This document shows, in pieces, positions 8,100 through 15,830 of a stretch of 20,218 nt of DNA. Below the pieces are notes generated by a model. That model worked only from the letters and a program-made list of their open reading frames with translations. It made no database searches and had not been told where the DNA came from. The first letter of the stretch is position 1, and every line of letters begins with the position of its first letter. This stretch comes from Dentipellis sp. KUC8613 (Eukaryota > Basidiomycota > Agaricomycetes > Russulales > Hericiaceae). The position numbers and the translations under genes were made by a program. Location: the NCBI GenBank assembly GCA_002286715.1, contig NSJX01000109.1:1-20218 (forward strand), given 5' to 3'.

Positions 8100-8260
8100 A
8101 TGTTACCGTCACGCATGCCCAAGATGGAGGCATGTAGGAGTCCGAGGGGCAGAGTGACACGAAGTCGCAATAGGTAAGTTTTTTTGTTCCCTGCCATGTT
8201 GCCCCGCCCCGCTCCTGTCGCCTGCCGCCCTCGTTCGAGCCCCCGCCCGTACTTTCACCA
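8100..8260 (+). repeat. Internal exon/donor copy 2 inside tract of unit B
   Basis: AAGATGGAGGCATGTAGGAG, TCCGAGGGGCAGAGTGACAC and GAAGTCGCAATAG|GTAAGTT align closely with the minus-strand sequence at 19465-19600 in unit D (AAGACGGAGGCACTTAGGAG, TTCGAGGGGCAGAGCGACGT, AAGTCGCGATAG|GTAAGTT). The similarity goes on past the donor into the tract (GTTGCCCCGC, CTCCTGTCGCC, CTCGTTCGAGCC). The frame ending VAIGKF is retained, but a TGA interrupts it here. Confidence 0.75.
8174..8179 (+). promoter_or_regulatory. Splice-donor-like GTAAGT, internal copy 2
   Basis: CGCAATAG|GTAAGTTTTTTTG, aligned with the unit D donor at 19537-19542. Confidence 0.5.
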
Positions 8261-8270
8261 CCTCGCGCGC

Positions 8271-9553
8271 CCTAGCAACGGCGCTCGACACGCGCTTTAC
8301 GCCATCTTGCTGCCCCGTGCGCTGTTGCCTCGCTCTGCACCCCCACACCCCGCCACGTCCCGCCATGTACGCCATCTCAGCGCCTCCGACACCTTCCCGC
8401 TGCACCGTATCTGCCCCATGCGCTGCCGCCGCGCCCTGCGTGCCTTAGCAACGGCGGACGACGCGCGCCCCACACCCCCTCAGCACGTGATTCGGCTCCA
8501 CGCCGCCTCTCAACCGCTTTGCGTGCCGTCCCTGCGCCCTGCCCGCCATAGCAACGGCCTAGGACCCACGCCCTACGCCACCTCGCTGCGCCCTGCGCCG
8601 TCGTGTCGTGCTGCACGCCTACGCCTCGCCATGTAGGTCTTTCTGTCGCCAGCAATGGCACAGGTTGGTTCTCGCCGCCTCGCCCTCGCTCTCGCCACCC
8701 CGGTCGCCCTCACATCACTGCCTCGCACACCCAGTAACCGCCCCTGCGCCGTCGCGGTGCCCTGCACGCTTCAGCAACGGCGCAGGACGTGTGTTTCACC
8801 CCTGCACGCCGCTGTTTCACACTCGCATACTGCCGTTTCGTGCCCGTACACCGCCGTTCCACGCCCCCGTGTCTGCGCTGCCATCTCCCCCGCCTCCGCC
8901 GCCTTTTTACGCCCCGTAACTGCCCCCCGCGCCATCGCTGCACCTTGCATGCCTTAGCAACAGCGCAGGACGCGCGTTCTATGCCCGCGCGCCGCCGTTC
9001 CATGCCCGTACGCCGCCATTATGTCCGCACCGCCCCCTTCTGCAACTCCACCACCCTATCCCGTGCCCGTAACCGCCTTGTGCGTCGTTGTTGCGCCCTG
9101 TCCGCCCTTGCAACGGCGGACGACGAGCGCCCCATACCCTCTCAGTGGGTGAAACACCTTTGTGCTGCCCCGCAACCGCCCCATGTGCCGTCGCTGCGCC
9201 CTACCCGCCTTAGCAACAGCACAGGAGATGCATTCCAGGCCCGCGGGTGGCCGTTTTGCCCCCGTTCGCCCACCGTTTGACGCCCCCGTGCTTGTGCCGC
9301 CCTCTCCAGCACCACCGCCGCACTCTCCCGCACTGCCCTCGTGTGGCCCCACACCACCCCTGTGCCGCTGTTTCACGCCCCTGCGCCCCCCGCTTCACTG
9401 CTGCGCACCCTAGCAACGGCGCAGGCTACATGTGGCACGACAAGGCGTGCCGCATGTGCCCTAGTAATGGCACAGACTGTGCGCTCTCAGACCACCCCAT
9501 CCGCCATGTCGACTCCCCGCACGCCATATGGTCCCCCGCACGCCATAGCAACG
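8271..9553 (+). promoter_or_regulatory. Cluster of RFX-like half sites (CCTAGCAACGG)
   Basis: Close matches to C(C/T)TAGCAAC(G/A)G occur at about 8271, 8443, 8547, 8771, 8952, 9105, 9208, 9408, 9459 (TAGTAATGG) and 9544, mostly 85-200 bp apart and all in one orientation. A single earlier copy is at 5371. The word resembles the half site of RFX/X-box (EF-C type) elements, GTTGCTAGG on the other strand. Being part of a repeat, it may simply be inherited repeat sequence. Binding is not shown. Confidence 0.4.
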
Positions 9554-10210
9554 AGGCAAGCGGCGTGCTGTGCGTCGTGTTGTCTCGCGGTGTCTGCGCC
9601 GTCTTATGCGCGTGGTTGTCTCTCGCGCACCCTCGTTCTTGCCCCTCTGCCTTTACTTTTGCCTGCACTCGCCGTCTGCGCGCTGTACCTCTCACCCACC
9701 CTTCCCTTTCGCGCCGTTTTGCGCTGTCTGCACCGTTTCGCGTTGTCCGCGCCATTTCGCGCTGTCTGCGCCGCTTCGCATCGTGCCGCCTGTGCCGCTT
9801 CGCGTCATGCCGCCTGCACTGTCTCACCTCGCGCCCGCTCCCTCACTCTGCCGCTACGCGCCGTCACTTGGCTGTCACACATTCCGTGCAGCCGTCGTGC
9901 ACCGTCTGGACACCCATCACACCCTCTTGCGCCCCGTGGCGCGCCCTCCCCGCGATCTGGCGCCCCGTGATGCCGTATAATGCCCTGCTACGCCCTCTCG
10001 GCCCCCTGGCGACCCTCTTGCACAATGTTGCCTCGCTGTGCTCGTGCACCGCACCATGCCGTCTGAACCCATGTGCAGCCGCCTCCCGCCCTGTCACATC
10101 TTCTCGCGCTCCATCATGCTCTATGGCGCTGTGTAGTGTTGTGTTGCATGCATGGCCTTCCACCCTGCACTGCCTTCTTGACCCTCCCCGTGTGTACTTT
10201 TGTGCTGCAG

Positions 10211-10440
10211 CTTTTTCAATGCTCACATTGAATAGTGGCTATTGTGTCATAGCAGGCTTGATGTAAGTTCCAATGTATGTGGCTCTGTTATTATGCTTTT
10301 GCATGGCATGTTTATTCTTCTTTTGTTTAATATCTGGGTACTGAAAATTCTGTTGGATATCTTGTAGGGATACATTGAGTCTGATACCTGATTATTTTTA
10401 TATCTGTTGTATAGTTAAGTGTGGTGTATGATAGTTCTGA
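10211..10440 (+). other. 3' module of unit B
   Basis: AT-rich DNA after the acceptor-like CTGCAG at 10210. A 52 bp exon-like segment ends at GAT|GTAAGTTCC (GT at 10263), and an acceptor-like GATATCTTGTAG ends at 10367, giving a possible 105 bp intron. The end, TATTTTTATATCTGTTGTAT, AGTTAAGTGTGGTGTATGAT, AGTTCTGATTCATC, aligns with the 3' end of unit C (12790-12854) and more weakly with unit D. It runs straight into the palindrome of unit C. Confidence 0.55.
10263..10268 (+). promoter_or_regulatory. Splice-donor-like GTAAGT, 3' module of unit B
   Basis: TTGAT|GTAAGTTCC, placed 53 bp after the acceptor-like CTGCAG, as for the matching site in unit E. Confidence 0.4.
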
Positions 10441-10456
10441 TTCATCCATGAATCAG
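10437..10456. repeat. Unit-terminal palindrome, unit C
   Basis: CTGATTCATCCATGAATCAG, 9 bp perfect arms around CC, at the direct junction between the 3' end of unit B and the start of unit C. Confidence 0.92.
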
Positions 10457-10685
10457 TTCTAAATATGGGGCGGCCCTTAGGAACTCGCGCAACCTCGCAT
10501 CGCCCCGTTAGGAAGTCAGTTCTCACGGTTCGAGCCCCATCTGTTCACTTTTCAACATGTTTGTTTTCTGTATGCTCTGAAATGTAGCCAATATAGCTGA
10601 AACTTTGTATGTACATTGAAAACTTTGCTATGCACCTGTCCTGAATTTTGCATATTTTTTAAAGGTAAAAAGCGTCTGCAAAGTC

Positions 10686-10697
10686 GAAGTCGCGTCG
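10686..10697 (+). promoter_or_regulatory. Conserved box 2 (GAAGTCGCGTCG), unit C
   Basis: 230 bp after the palindrome and 185 bp before box 1. Same extended form as unit A. Confidence 0.65.
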
Positions 10698-10881
10698 CGG
10701 AAAAGGGCTCCATTGACGAAATCCACAGATTCCGAGCCCAATTATGCAGTAAATAATCTCGCATCTTTTGCCTTGCTCACAATATGTACTACGCATACTC
10801 CCTAATTTATTTTGTATTTTGGCAATTTTATCACAGCCTGAGGAAGCATTCTGATCTGTCGACGAGACCACGCGCGCTTTG

Positions 10882-10894
10882 CGGGAATTGCCGA
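10882..10894 (+). promoter_or_regulatory. Conserved box 1 (CGGGAATTGCCGA), unit C
   Basis: Exact copy of the 13-mer in the other three modules. Confidence 0.7.
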
Positions 10895-10962
10895 AGGCAG
10901 TCGTGACAGACTCGTCTCGTCGTTCCAGCTCACTACACTCCTCATCGTGACAGACAGACTGC

Positions 10963-11010
10963 CGCACGCGCACGCACACACGAACACGCATACGAACATG
11001 CACACGCACT
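10963..11010. repeat. Alternating purine-pyrimidine CA/CG stretch
   Basis: CGCACGCGCACGCACACACG followed by AACACGCATACG and CACACGCAC is a simple-sequence stretch with alternating purine and pyrimidine, a pattern prone to Z-DNA. A looser CA-rich stretch is found at the same place in unit B (about 5140-5200). Confidence 0.8.
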
Positions 11011-11109
11011 CAAGTCTGCTCGCCCGGCAAATGGTACTCAGACAGATGGGAGAGGCAGAGCGACAGGAAAAAGATAAGTTCTTTCTACTACCTCTTTCTT
11101 CTTTCTTCC

Positions 11110-12721
11110 TTTTATTTTCCTTCTCATTCGCCCTCGCCGCACTGTCTCAACCCCGGTGGGGCTCTCTTCACACCCCCGTCCGCCCTCATGCTCCGTAACA
11201 CGCCGTGACGGGCTGTCGCTCGCCGCACTCGCCCTCACCGCCCTCACCGCCCTCACTCGGCCGTCGCGCACCATCGCGCTGCCGTCGCTGGCCCACCGGC
11301 GCTGTTATACGCTCTCTGAGGGGCGCCCGCCCCGCCGTCGTCGTGTCGTGTCACGCCCTGTTGCGCGGCGCGACGCACTCTCTACACCCCGCCCCGCCCA
11401 TGTTGCTCCCGCTCGCCATACGTCGCGCCACCGCACTCGCCGTCTAACAGTCCCACCCGCAGTCTGGCAGCTCCACGCAGCCCCACGTGCCATGTTGCAC
11501 CACTGTGCGCCGCCGTGTTGTGCCACCCTGTGCCGTGTTGCGCCGTCCGCGCCGTGCTGCGCCTGCCCTCCCCCTCGCACGCACCCATCGTCTCACCCTC
11601 GCCGCTCTGCCCTCGTGTTGCACTCGCGTGTGCTCGCAGGCGTAGCTCGCGCCGCCTCGTGCTCACCGTGCCGCCTCACCTTTGCCCTCGTGCCTGCTCG
11701 GGGCATTCTCGTGCCCCATGCCGCCGTATTCCACCTCGCTGGGCCGTCTGCGACCCGCCTCACCGTCTTCCGCCGTGCCGCGCCGTCTTCTGCCCATGCC
11801 GCCGCTTTCCACCCAACGCCGCCGTATCCCGCCTGCACTCGTTGTTTCGCGTCCCTGCTCATTGTATCCCGCCCCGCGCGCCGTATCCCGGCCCCGCGCA
11901 CCGTATCCAGACCCCGCTCACCGTATCCAGCCCCCGCTCGCCCTATTTCGCGCCCCACGCCGCCGTCTTCCGCCCCACGCCGCCGCTTTCCGCCCTCGTG
12001 CTGCCGCCACGCGCGCCCACCTAGTCCTCTCGCGCCCCAACGGTGCCGCCTCATGGCCCCGCGTCGCCGTATATCGCTGCCGCTCACCCCATGTCGCCCC
12101 CGACCCTGCTCTCTCCCGCCCCGCTTGCCGTCCCCCGCCCCCGCTCGCCCCATCTAGCACCCCGCGTGCCATATTCCACCCCCGCTTGCCTTCTCGTGGT
12201 CCCGCGTCGCCGTATCCTGTCCCCGCTCGCCGTATCCCGCCCCCGCACACCTTTTCACGGCCCCGCTCGCTGCATCACGCCTGCCCGCCCCGTCTCCCGC
12301 CCCCGCTTGTCGTATCGCGCCACCGCGTGCTGTATGCCAGCCCCGCTCGCCCCATCCGTGCCATGTCACGACCACCTGTGCTGTATCCCGGTCATGCACA
12401 CCGTGTCCCGCCCGCCCGCGCCATCTCCCACCCCTGCTGGGCCCCATGGGGTCGTCTTGCGCACGATGCCGCCGTCTGCGCGACCCGACCCGCCCTCTCC
12501 CACCCTCGCCCACCTTCTCGCGTCCCCGCTCGCCGTATGCCGCCCTCGCTCACCGCATCACGCACGCCTGCGCCATCTCCCGTCCCCGCCCATGCCATCT
12601 CCCGACTGCCCATGCTGTATCCCGCCCATGTGCGCCACATCCTGCCCGCTCGCATTGTCTCCGGCCCCTGCTCACCCCATCTCTGTCACGCCATGTTACG
12701 CCATGTCATGCTTGTGCACAG
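11110..12721 (+). repeat. C-rich degenerate minisatellite, tract of unit C
   Basis: C-rich short-period sequence. The middle (about 11820-12440) is dominated by a 20 bp unit such as CACCGTATCCAGACCCCGCT (11899-11938 has two clear copies), related to the 20 bp array of unit B. A segment at 11347-11399 is shared with unit B. It ends at GCTTGTGCACAG, after which the sequence is AT-rich. Frames up to 357 codons are open but low-complexity and rotate with the 20 bp unit. Confidence 0.85.
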
Positions 12722-12868
12722 TAGGTTTTTCTTTCATTCAATATCCAGGCACTGAGAATTCTGTGGGAAACTTTGAAAGGAGACCAAGTCCTTTGTGTGA
12801 TGGGAGGTTATTTTTATATTATTTCATAGTTAAGTGTGATGTATGACAGTTCTGACAATATAATCTAT
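12722..12868 (+). other. 3' module of unit C
   Basis: CAATATCCAGGCACTGAGAA, TTCTGTGGGA, TTATTTTTATAT and ATAGTTAAGTGTGATGTATG, ACAGTTCTGA align with the 3' module of unit B (10330-10440), which defines a shared 3' end for the family. The ATTCATC that ends unit B is missing here; a Y-family copy follows directly. Confidence 0.65.
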
Positions 12869-13183
12869 TACCATTGTTATTCCATTGTCCTGACCACCAA
12901 TGCAAGTACTTCTGCTATTGAATTCACAATGTTGCAATAACTGCAGGACTCCCAGTGACATTGTACAAGCCTAATGATTCTAGAGTGTGTGTAATATAGG
13001 GAGGAGAAATAATAACAATAGTAAGGTACCATTGAAGATAGCAAAACATCAGAAAATTGTGCAAAAATCATACAAAGAATTGGATGATAATTAAATATGT
13101 GACATTATGTAATAATTTGAAATCAAGACATATCCTCAAAGATGAATCAGAACCTGCCGCTTGCCGGCCCACTCCTCACTAGT
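12869..13183 (+). mobile_element. TIR-end element, family Y, copy 2
   Basis: Aligns with the next copy and, inverted, with 4075-4586. It has TGCAAGTACTTCTG at 12901, TGCAGGACT and ACATTGTACAAGCCT, AGAATTGGATGATAATTAAA, and the 43 bp terminus at 13141-13183. No coding capacity. The left boundary is uncertain, because only the right end carries the TIR sequence. Confidence 0.65.
13141..13183 (-). repeat. 43 bp Y-family terminus, copy 2
   Basis: GATGAATCAGAACCTGCCGC leads into TTGCCGGCCCACTCCTCACT and AGT. It is the reverse complement of the copy type at 14742. Confidence 0.93.
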
Positions 13184-13509
13184 TCTATAAATATATCTGC
13201 AAGTACTTCTGTTAACTAAGCCAAGAGAGTTTTGACAGATGCAGGACTTGTGGTGACAATGTACAAGCCTGATAATCTCTGGTGTGAAAACTGTAGGGAG
13301 GCACTAAGAGCAAATATTCTGATAAAAATAAGTTGAGTAACTATAACTAGAAGATAGACATCATGTAAAGAACAGAAGATCATGTAAAATCATACAAAGA
13401 ATTGGATGATAAACAAGTATGTGAAATTATCCAATAATTTCAAATCAAGTTATACCCACCCTCAAAGATGAATCAGAACCTGCCGCTTGCCGGCCCACTC
13501 CTCACTAGT
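13184..13509 (+). mobile_element. TIR-end element, family Y, copy 3 (tandem)
   Basis: A direct tandem neighbour of copy 2: TGCAAGTACTTCTG at 13198, GCAGGACTTG, TGACAATGTACAAGCCTGAT, AGAATTGGATGATAAACAAG, and a 43 bp terminus at 13467-13509 identical to that at 13141-13183. The last 45 bp are the same in both, while the bodies have diverged, so the end may be under selection or homogenised. Confidence 0.7.
13467..13509 (-). repeat. 43 bp Y-family terminus, copy 3
   Basis: Matches 13141-13183 throughout its length, ending CTCCTCACTAGT. Confidence 0.93.
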
Positions 13510-14269
13510 GAGTTGACAACATTCAAGGAACGGCGTACATCTCAACCAGCTGTGCCTCAAATTGTGGGCCGGCCACATCACAGAATCCACCGGAATGACA
13601 TCATGTACAATTGCAGGATTGTCGAGGTCAATGACATCCAGAACAGGCGAAACCACGCGATTTTGTCACTATGATAGCATAGCCAGTAACTGATTATAGA
13701 AGTTCTGAAGACCTTAACATAGGATGGCAGGCAAAACGATGATAACTGATGCTGAAATAGACATTGGCACCGAACTGAATGAGTAGGATAACCAGAATCA
13801 CTATGCAAGAAGGACAGCTGTTCCTGACAGCGAGGGCAAGCGATGCGACTTGGTCGTCAGTGACGTGTGTCTGTACATAGTGTGATACGGTATGCAATAC
13901 AAAGCGTAGCTGCACAAGCGGCAAGGCCATTGCCGCTGTTCACCAGGGCCGTGCAAGGGAGAGAAGGCGGAAGAGACGTGTACAGTATCGAGGAGTGTGG
14001 AGGGGGCTTGCTGTTGGGAAGTGGATCCTCGCCGAGGAAGGGGAGGCCAATGTGTGGCCGAGCGTCGAGAGGGAGGATCTGGTAGAATGGCGGAAGAGGG
14101 ACGACCCGTTCTGGGAGTCGGAGGAATGGTGGGTGTACCTACAGAGATAAGATTTCGATAACCGCAGACAATACTACACCACTTGGAGGGAGTGGCCGAT
14201 GCGTTGCACGGCAAGACGATTCCTGGAGTTGCTACAGTCAAGCCGAAAAACTCCCGGGCCAATGGCCCT
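13510..14269 (-). other. Non-repetitive island with weak overlapping minus-strand open frames
   Basis: I do not recognise a protein here. On the minus strand, frames of 153 codons (14262-13801), 78 codons (13930-13694), 76 codons (13808-13578) and 64 codons (13656-13462) overlap in different phases, as a frameshifted or spliced remnant might. The 78-codon frame contains a hydrophobic segment (IVILVILLIQFGANVYFSI) that could span a membrane. The 64-codon frame has acidic, non-repetitive sequence (LDVIDLDNPAIVHDVIPVDS) but ends inside the TIR. The composition is unlike the C-rich tracts. It could be a gene fragment, a decayed transposon or chance. Confidence 0.2.
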
Positions 14270-14500
14270 TGCGGACCGGTCGATGCACCCCTTTCACTTC
14301 CCTGTAAATACAGCTTTGAAGAAATTATGAATATTCTCGACTTATCTTAGGAAAGCCTCAGAAATTTGGCCCAAACAAATATCTGCCTTCAAAGACCTTG
14401 TTCAGGTCACTTCAAAATGAGTAAAAATTTACATTCCGTGGGGATCGAACCCACAATACCTCAAGCCAACACTTATCGACTCGACCGGGAGCTCTGATTG
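14270..14500 (-). mobile_element. tRNA-derived SINE candidate
   Basis: On the minus strand a T-arm is visible: GTGGG-TTCGATC-CCCAC, complement of 14438-14454, with a 5 bp stem and 7 nt loop including the B-box word GGTTCGATCCC. About 35 nt upstream is GGTCGAGTCGATAAGTGTTGGC, close to the D-arm/A box of tRNA-Leu or tRNA-Ser (GGCCGAGTGGTTAAG type). The acceptor stem and long variable arm are not seen, so it is not a working tRNA. The following minus-strand sequence (AATGTAAATTTTTACTCATT...) would be the SINE body; its end is not defined and no poly-A tail is clear. Confidence 0.5.
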
Positions 14501-14652
14501 CTGACGATGCGCGCACTTTTTCGCACAGAAGGTGAGTCTATAATAGACGATGCCTTATCAGGAATCGTAAAAATGAGGAGGGCGGGTGACGTGACTCGTT
14601 CATTTCGATGAGCAAGCCATTTGGCATCCATGAGTACCTGATTATAAGTGAC
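14501..14652. other. Spacer between SINE head and TIR end, no feature recognised
   Basis: I see no repeat, RNA or coding signal shared with the rest of the window in these bases. Confidence 0.5.
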
Positions 14653-14695
14653 ACTAGGGTGGAGTGGGCCGGCATGCGGCAGGATCTGATTCATC
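14653..14695 (+). repeat. 43 bp Y-family terminus, copy 4
   Basis: ACTAGGGTGG, AGTGGGCCGGCATGCGGCAG and CTGATTCATC, a slightly diverged copy. Only 46 bp separate it from the next terminus in the same orientation, so it is a solitary or heavily deleted end. Confidence 0.88.
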
Positions 14696-14741
14696 CATGT
14701 GTGTTCTTTGTTATAGGTATCATCCAGTTAAACAATTTTAT

Positions 14742-14784
14742 ACTAGTGAGGAGTGGGCCGGCAAGCAGCAGGTTCTGATTCATC
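14742..14784 (+). repeat. 43 bp Y-family terminus, copy 5
   Basis: Reverse complement of the ends at 13141 and 13467 apart from one base (AAGCAGC for AAGCGGC). Confidence 0.92.
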
Positions 14785-15224
14785 TTTGAAGGTGAATATG
14801 TCTTGACTTCAAATTATTGCATAATCTTCATATTTAATTATAATCTAACTGTTTGTATGACTTTGCATGATCTATGTCTTCCAGGTATTTGACTTACCTT
14901 TGTTAGAACATTTACTCTTGGTGACATCGTCAATATGATCTCTTTTATTACTTATAACTCTAAGAGTGAAATGATTCTACATTCAAGAGATATAGGCTTT
15001 CTAAAGAGCAATGTAGAGAGTCTAGAATGCTCCCAACAATGACCATGATCAAGAAGCTTCAAGACTCCTCAAAATACTGATATTAGAATCTGTGTGCCTC
15101 ACTTGGATACTAAGGTGCAAAAGGACAATAGAAAAAAACCCCTTCCCCAAACATAACATACTGGAAGAAAGAAATCAATAACTGGCTAACAATAGACTGA
15201 ATAGTATCAATCAAGCTACAGCAT
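14742..15224 (-). mobile_element. TIR-end element, family Y, inverted copy 5
   Basis: The terminus 14742-14784 (ACTAGTGAGG, AGTGGGCCGGCAAGCAGCAG, GTTCTGATTCATC) is followed by TTTGAAGGTGAATATGTCTT and a stretch ending GACTTTGCATGATC that aligns with the copy at 4118-4215. Beyond about 14885 I see no similarity to the other copies. The rest to 15224 is AT-rich DNA with nothing recognised, and the right boundary is arbitrary. Confidence 0.5.
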
Positions 15225-15340
15225 ACAAGTGAGAAGTGGGCCAGCAAGCAGCAGGTTTGAATTTGATTCGAGGTAACACAAGATATCATATCTTGTAGAT
15301 GAATCAGAACCTGCTGCTTGCCAGCCCACTTCTCACTTGT
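15225..15340. mobile_element. 116 bp MITE-like hairpin with Y-family ends
   Basis: The left end ACAAGTGAGAAGTGGGCCAG, CAAGCAGCAGGTT (15225-15257) and the right end GATGAATCAGAACCTGCTGC, TTGCCAGCCCACTTCTCACT, TGT (15298-15340) are inverted repeats of each other with few mismatches. In the centre CAAGATATCATATCTTG (15279-15295) has perfect 8 bp arms. Nearly the whole element could fold into one hairpin. Its ends are a diverged form of the 43 bp family terminus. A target-site duplication is not clear. Confidence 0.85.
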
Positions 15341-15691
15341 TAAAATATAGATTGAGCCAGATGGCTGTTATGAGATATGATGTGTTGCTATGACTGCTGC
15401 AAGTCCTCCCTACATTCTACAGACAATGTGCTCTATATATACATCTTAGCAACCTCAGCTACCATACATCATATCTAACTGAAGTAATGAAGACATGTTT
15501 GTTGACTAAGGCATAAACAGGAAAATCATGTAATTGACTCTGAGAAACCAGTAGTATACATGATATTTACTTTGCCCTAATGGTCCACTGCTTTAACTGA
15601 AGATGCCAGTAATATTTATAATCTTCTACAAATGAGAAACCTAGGTAAGAAAAGGGACAACACCATGATAGTGTAAAATTCTGCATGTAGT
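15341..15691 (-). other. 3' module of unit D
   Basis: Read on the minus strand, AT-rich sequence begins after the acceptor-like GTGTGTCTCCTGCAG (complement of 15692-15706). Further along, CAGTTAGATATGATGTATGG (near 15475) resembles the family 3' word AGTTAAGTGTGATGTATGAC of units B and C. A possible internal acceptor TTTCTCATTTGTAG occurs (complement of about 15628-15641). The module ends at the MITE. Similarity to B and C is weak and the limits are approximate. Confidence 0.45.
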
Positions 15692-15830
15692 CTGCAGGAG
15701 ACACACAACAGTGCACGAGAGGGCACACACGAGGGCACACAATGGCAGAGAGGGCGGGGAGCAGCAAGCGAGCGGGCATGCAATGACGCGCGCGAGAGGG
15801 GATGCGAAGGGACACACTCATGCTTGCAGG

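Larger units (their letters stand above)
5276..10210 (+). repeat. C-rich degenerate minisatellite, tract of unit B (three sub-tracts)
   Basis: About 4.9 kb of C-rich short-period repeats, the longest in the window. Two exon/donor copies (about 7195-7285 and 8100-8195) break it into sub-tracts. The first (to about 7190) carries GCCGTTTTGCGC-type and CGCCCCCACTCGCC-type words. The third (8180-10200) is rich in CCTAGCAACGG-type words. It ends at an acceptor-like TACTTTTGTGCTGCAG at 10210. Long frames up to 372 codons are open here on both strands and in overlapping frames. The 20 bp array at 6718-6837 rotates frame, which argues that none is translated. Plenty of CpG remains. Confidence 0.85.
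10437..11075 (+). repeat. 5' module of unit C
   Basis: Starts with the palindrome 10437-10456. It aligns with unit A through TTTTCTGTATGCTCTGAAAT and GAAGTCGCGTCGCGGAAAAG (10686), then has CGGGAATTGCCGA (10882) and a CA/CG alternating stretch 10963-11010. At the place of the donor it reads AAAGATAAGTTCTTTC instead of AG|GTAAGTT, so the invariant GT is lost. A GGTTCGAGCCCC word near 10538 looks like a tRNA B box, but the aligned place in unit D reads GGTTTTCAGCCAC, so it is a local variant and not a tRNA. Confidence 0.75.

Noticed and set aside
4587..10440. LTR retrotransposon
   Set aside because: No direct long terminal repeats starting TG and ending CA, no primer-binding site, no polypurine tract, and no gag or pol motifs in any frame.
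10480..10560. tRNA gene at the start of unit C (GGTTCGAGCCCC resembling a B box)
   Set aside because: No D-arm, anticodon arm or acceptor stem can be folded, and the aligned place in units B and D has ACTTCAGCC or GGTTTTCAGCC, so it is a chance variant of the 5' module.
13468..13674. 68-codon plus-strand frame starting in the TIR
   Set aside because: Its start codon and first residues are encoded by the repeat terminus, and it overlaps equally plausible minus-strand frames. There is no independent support.
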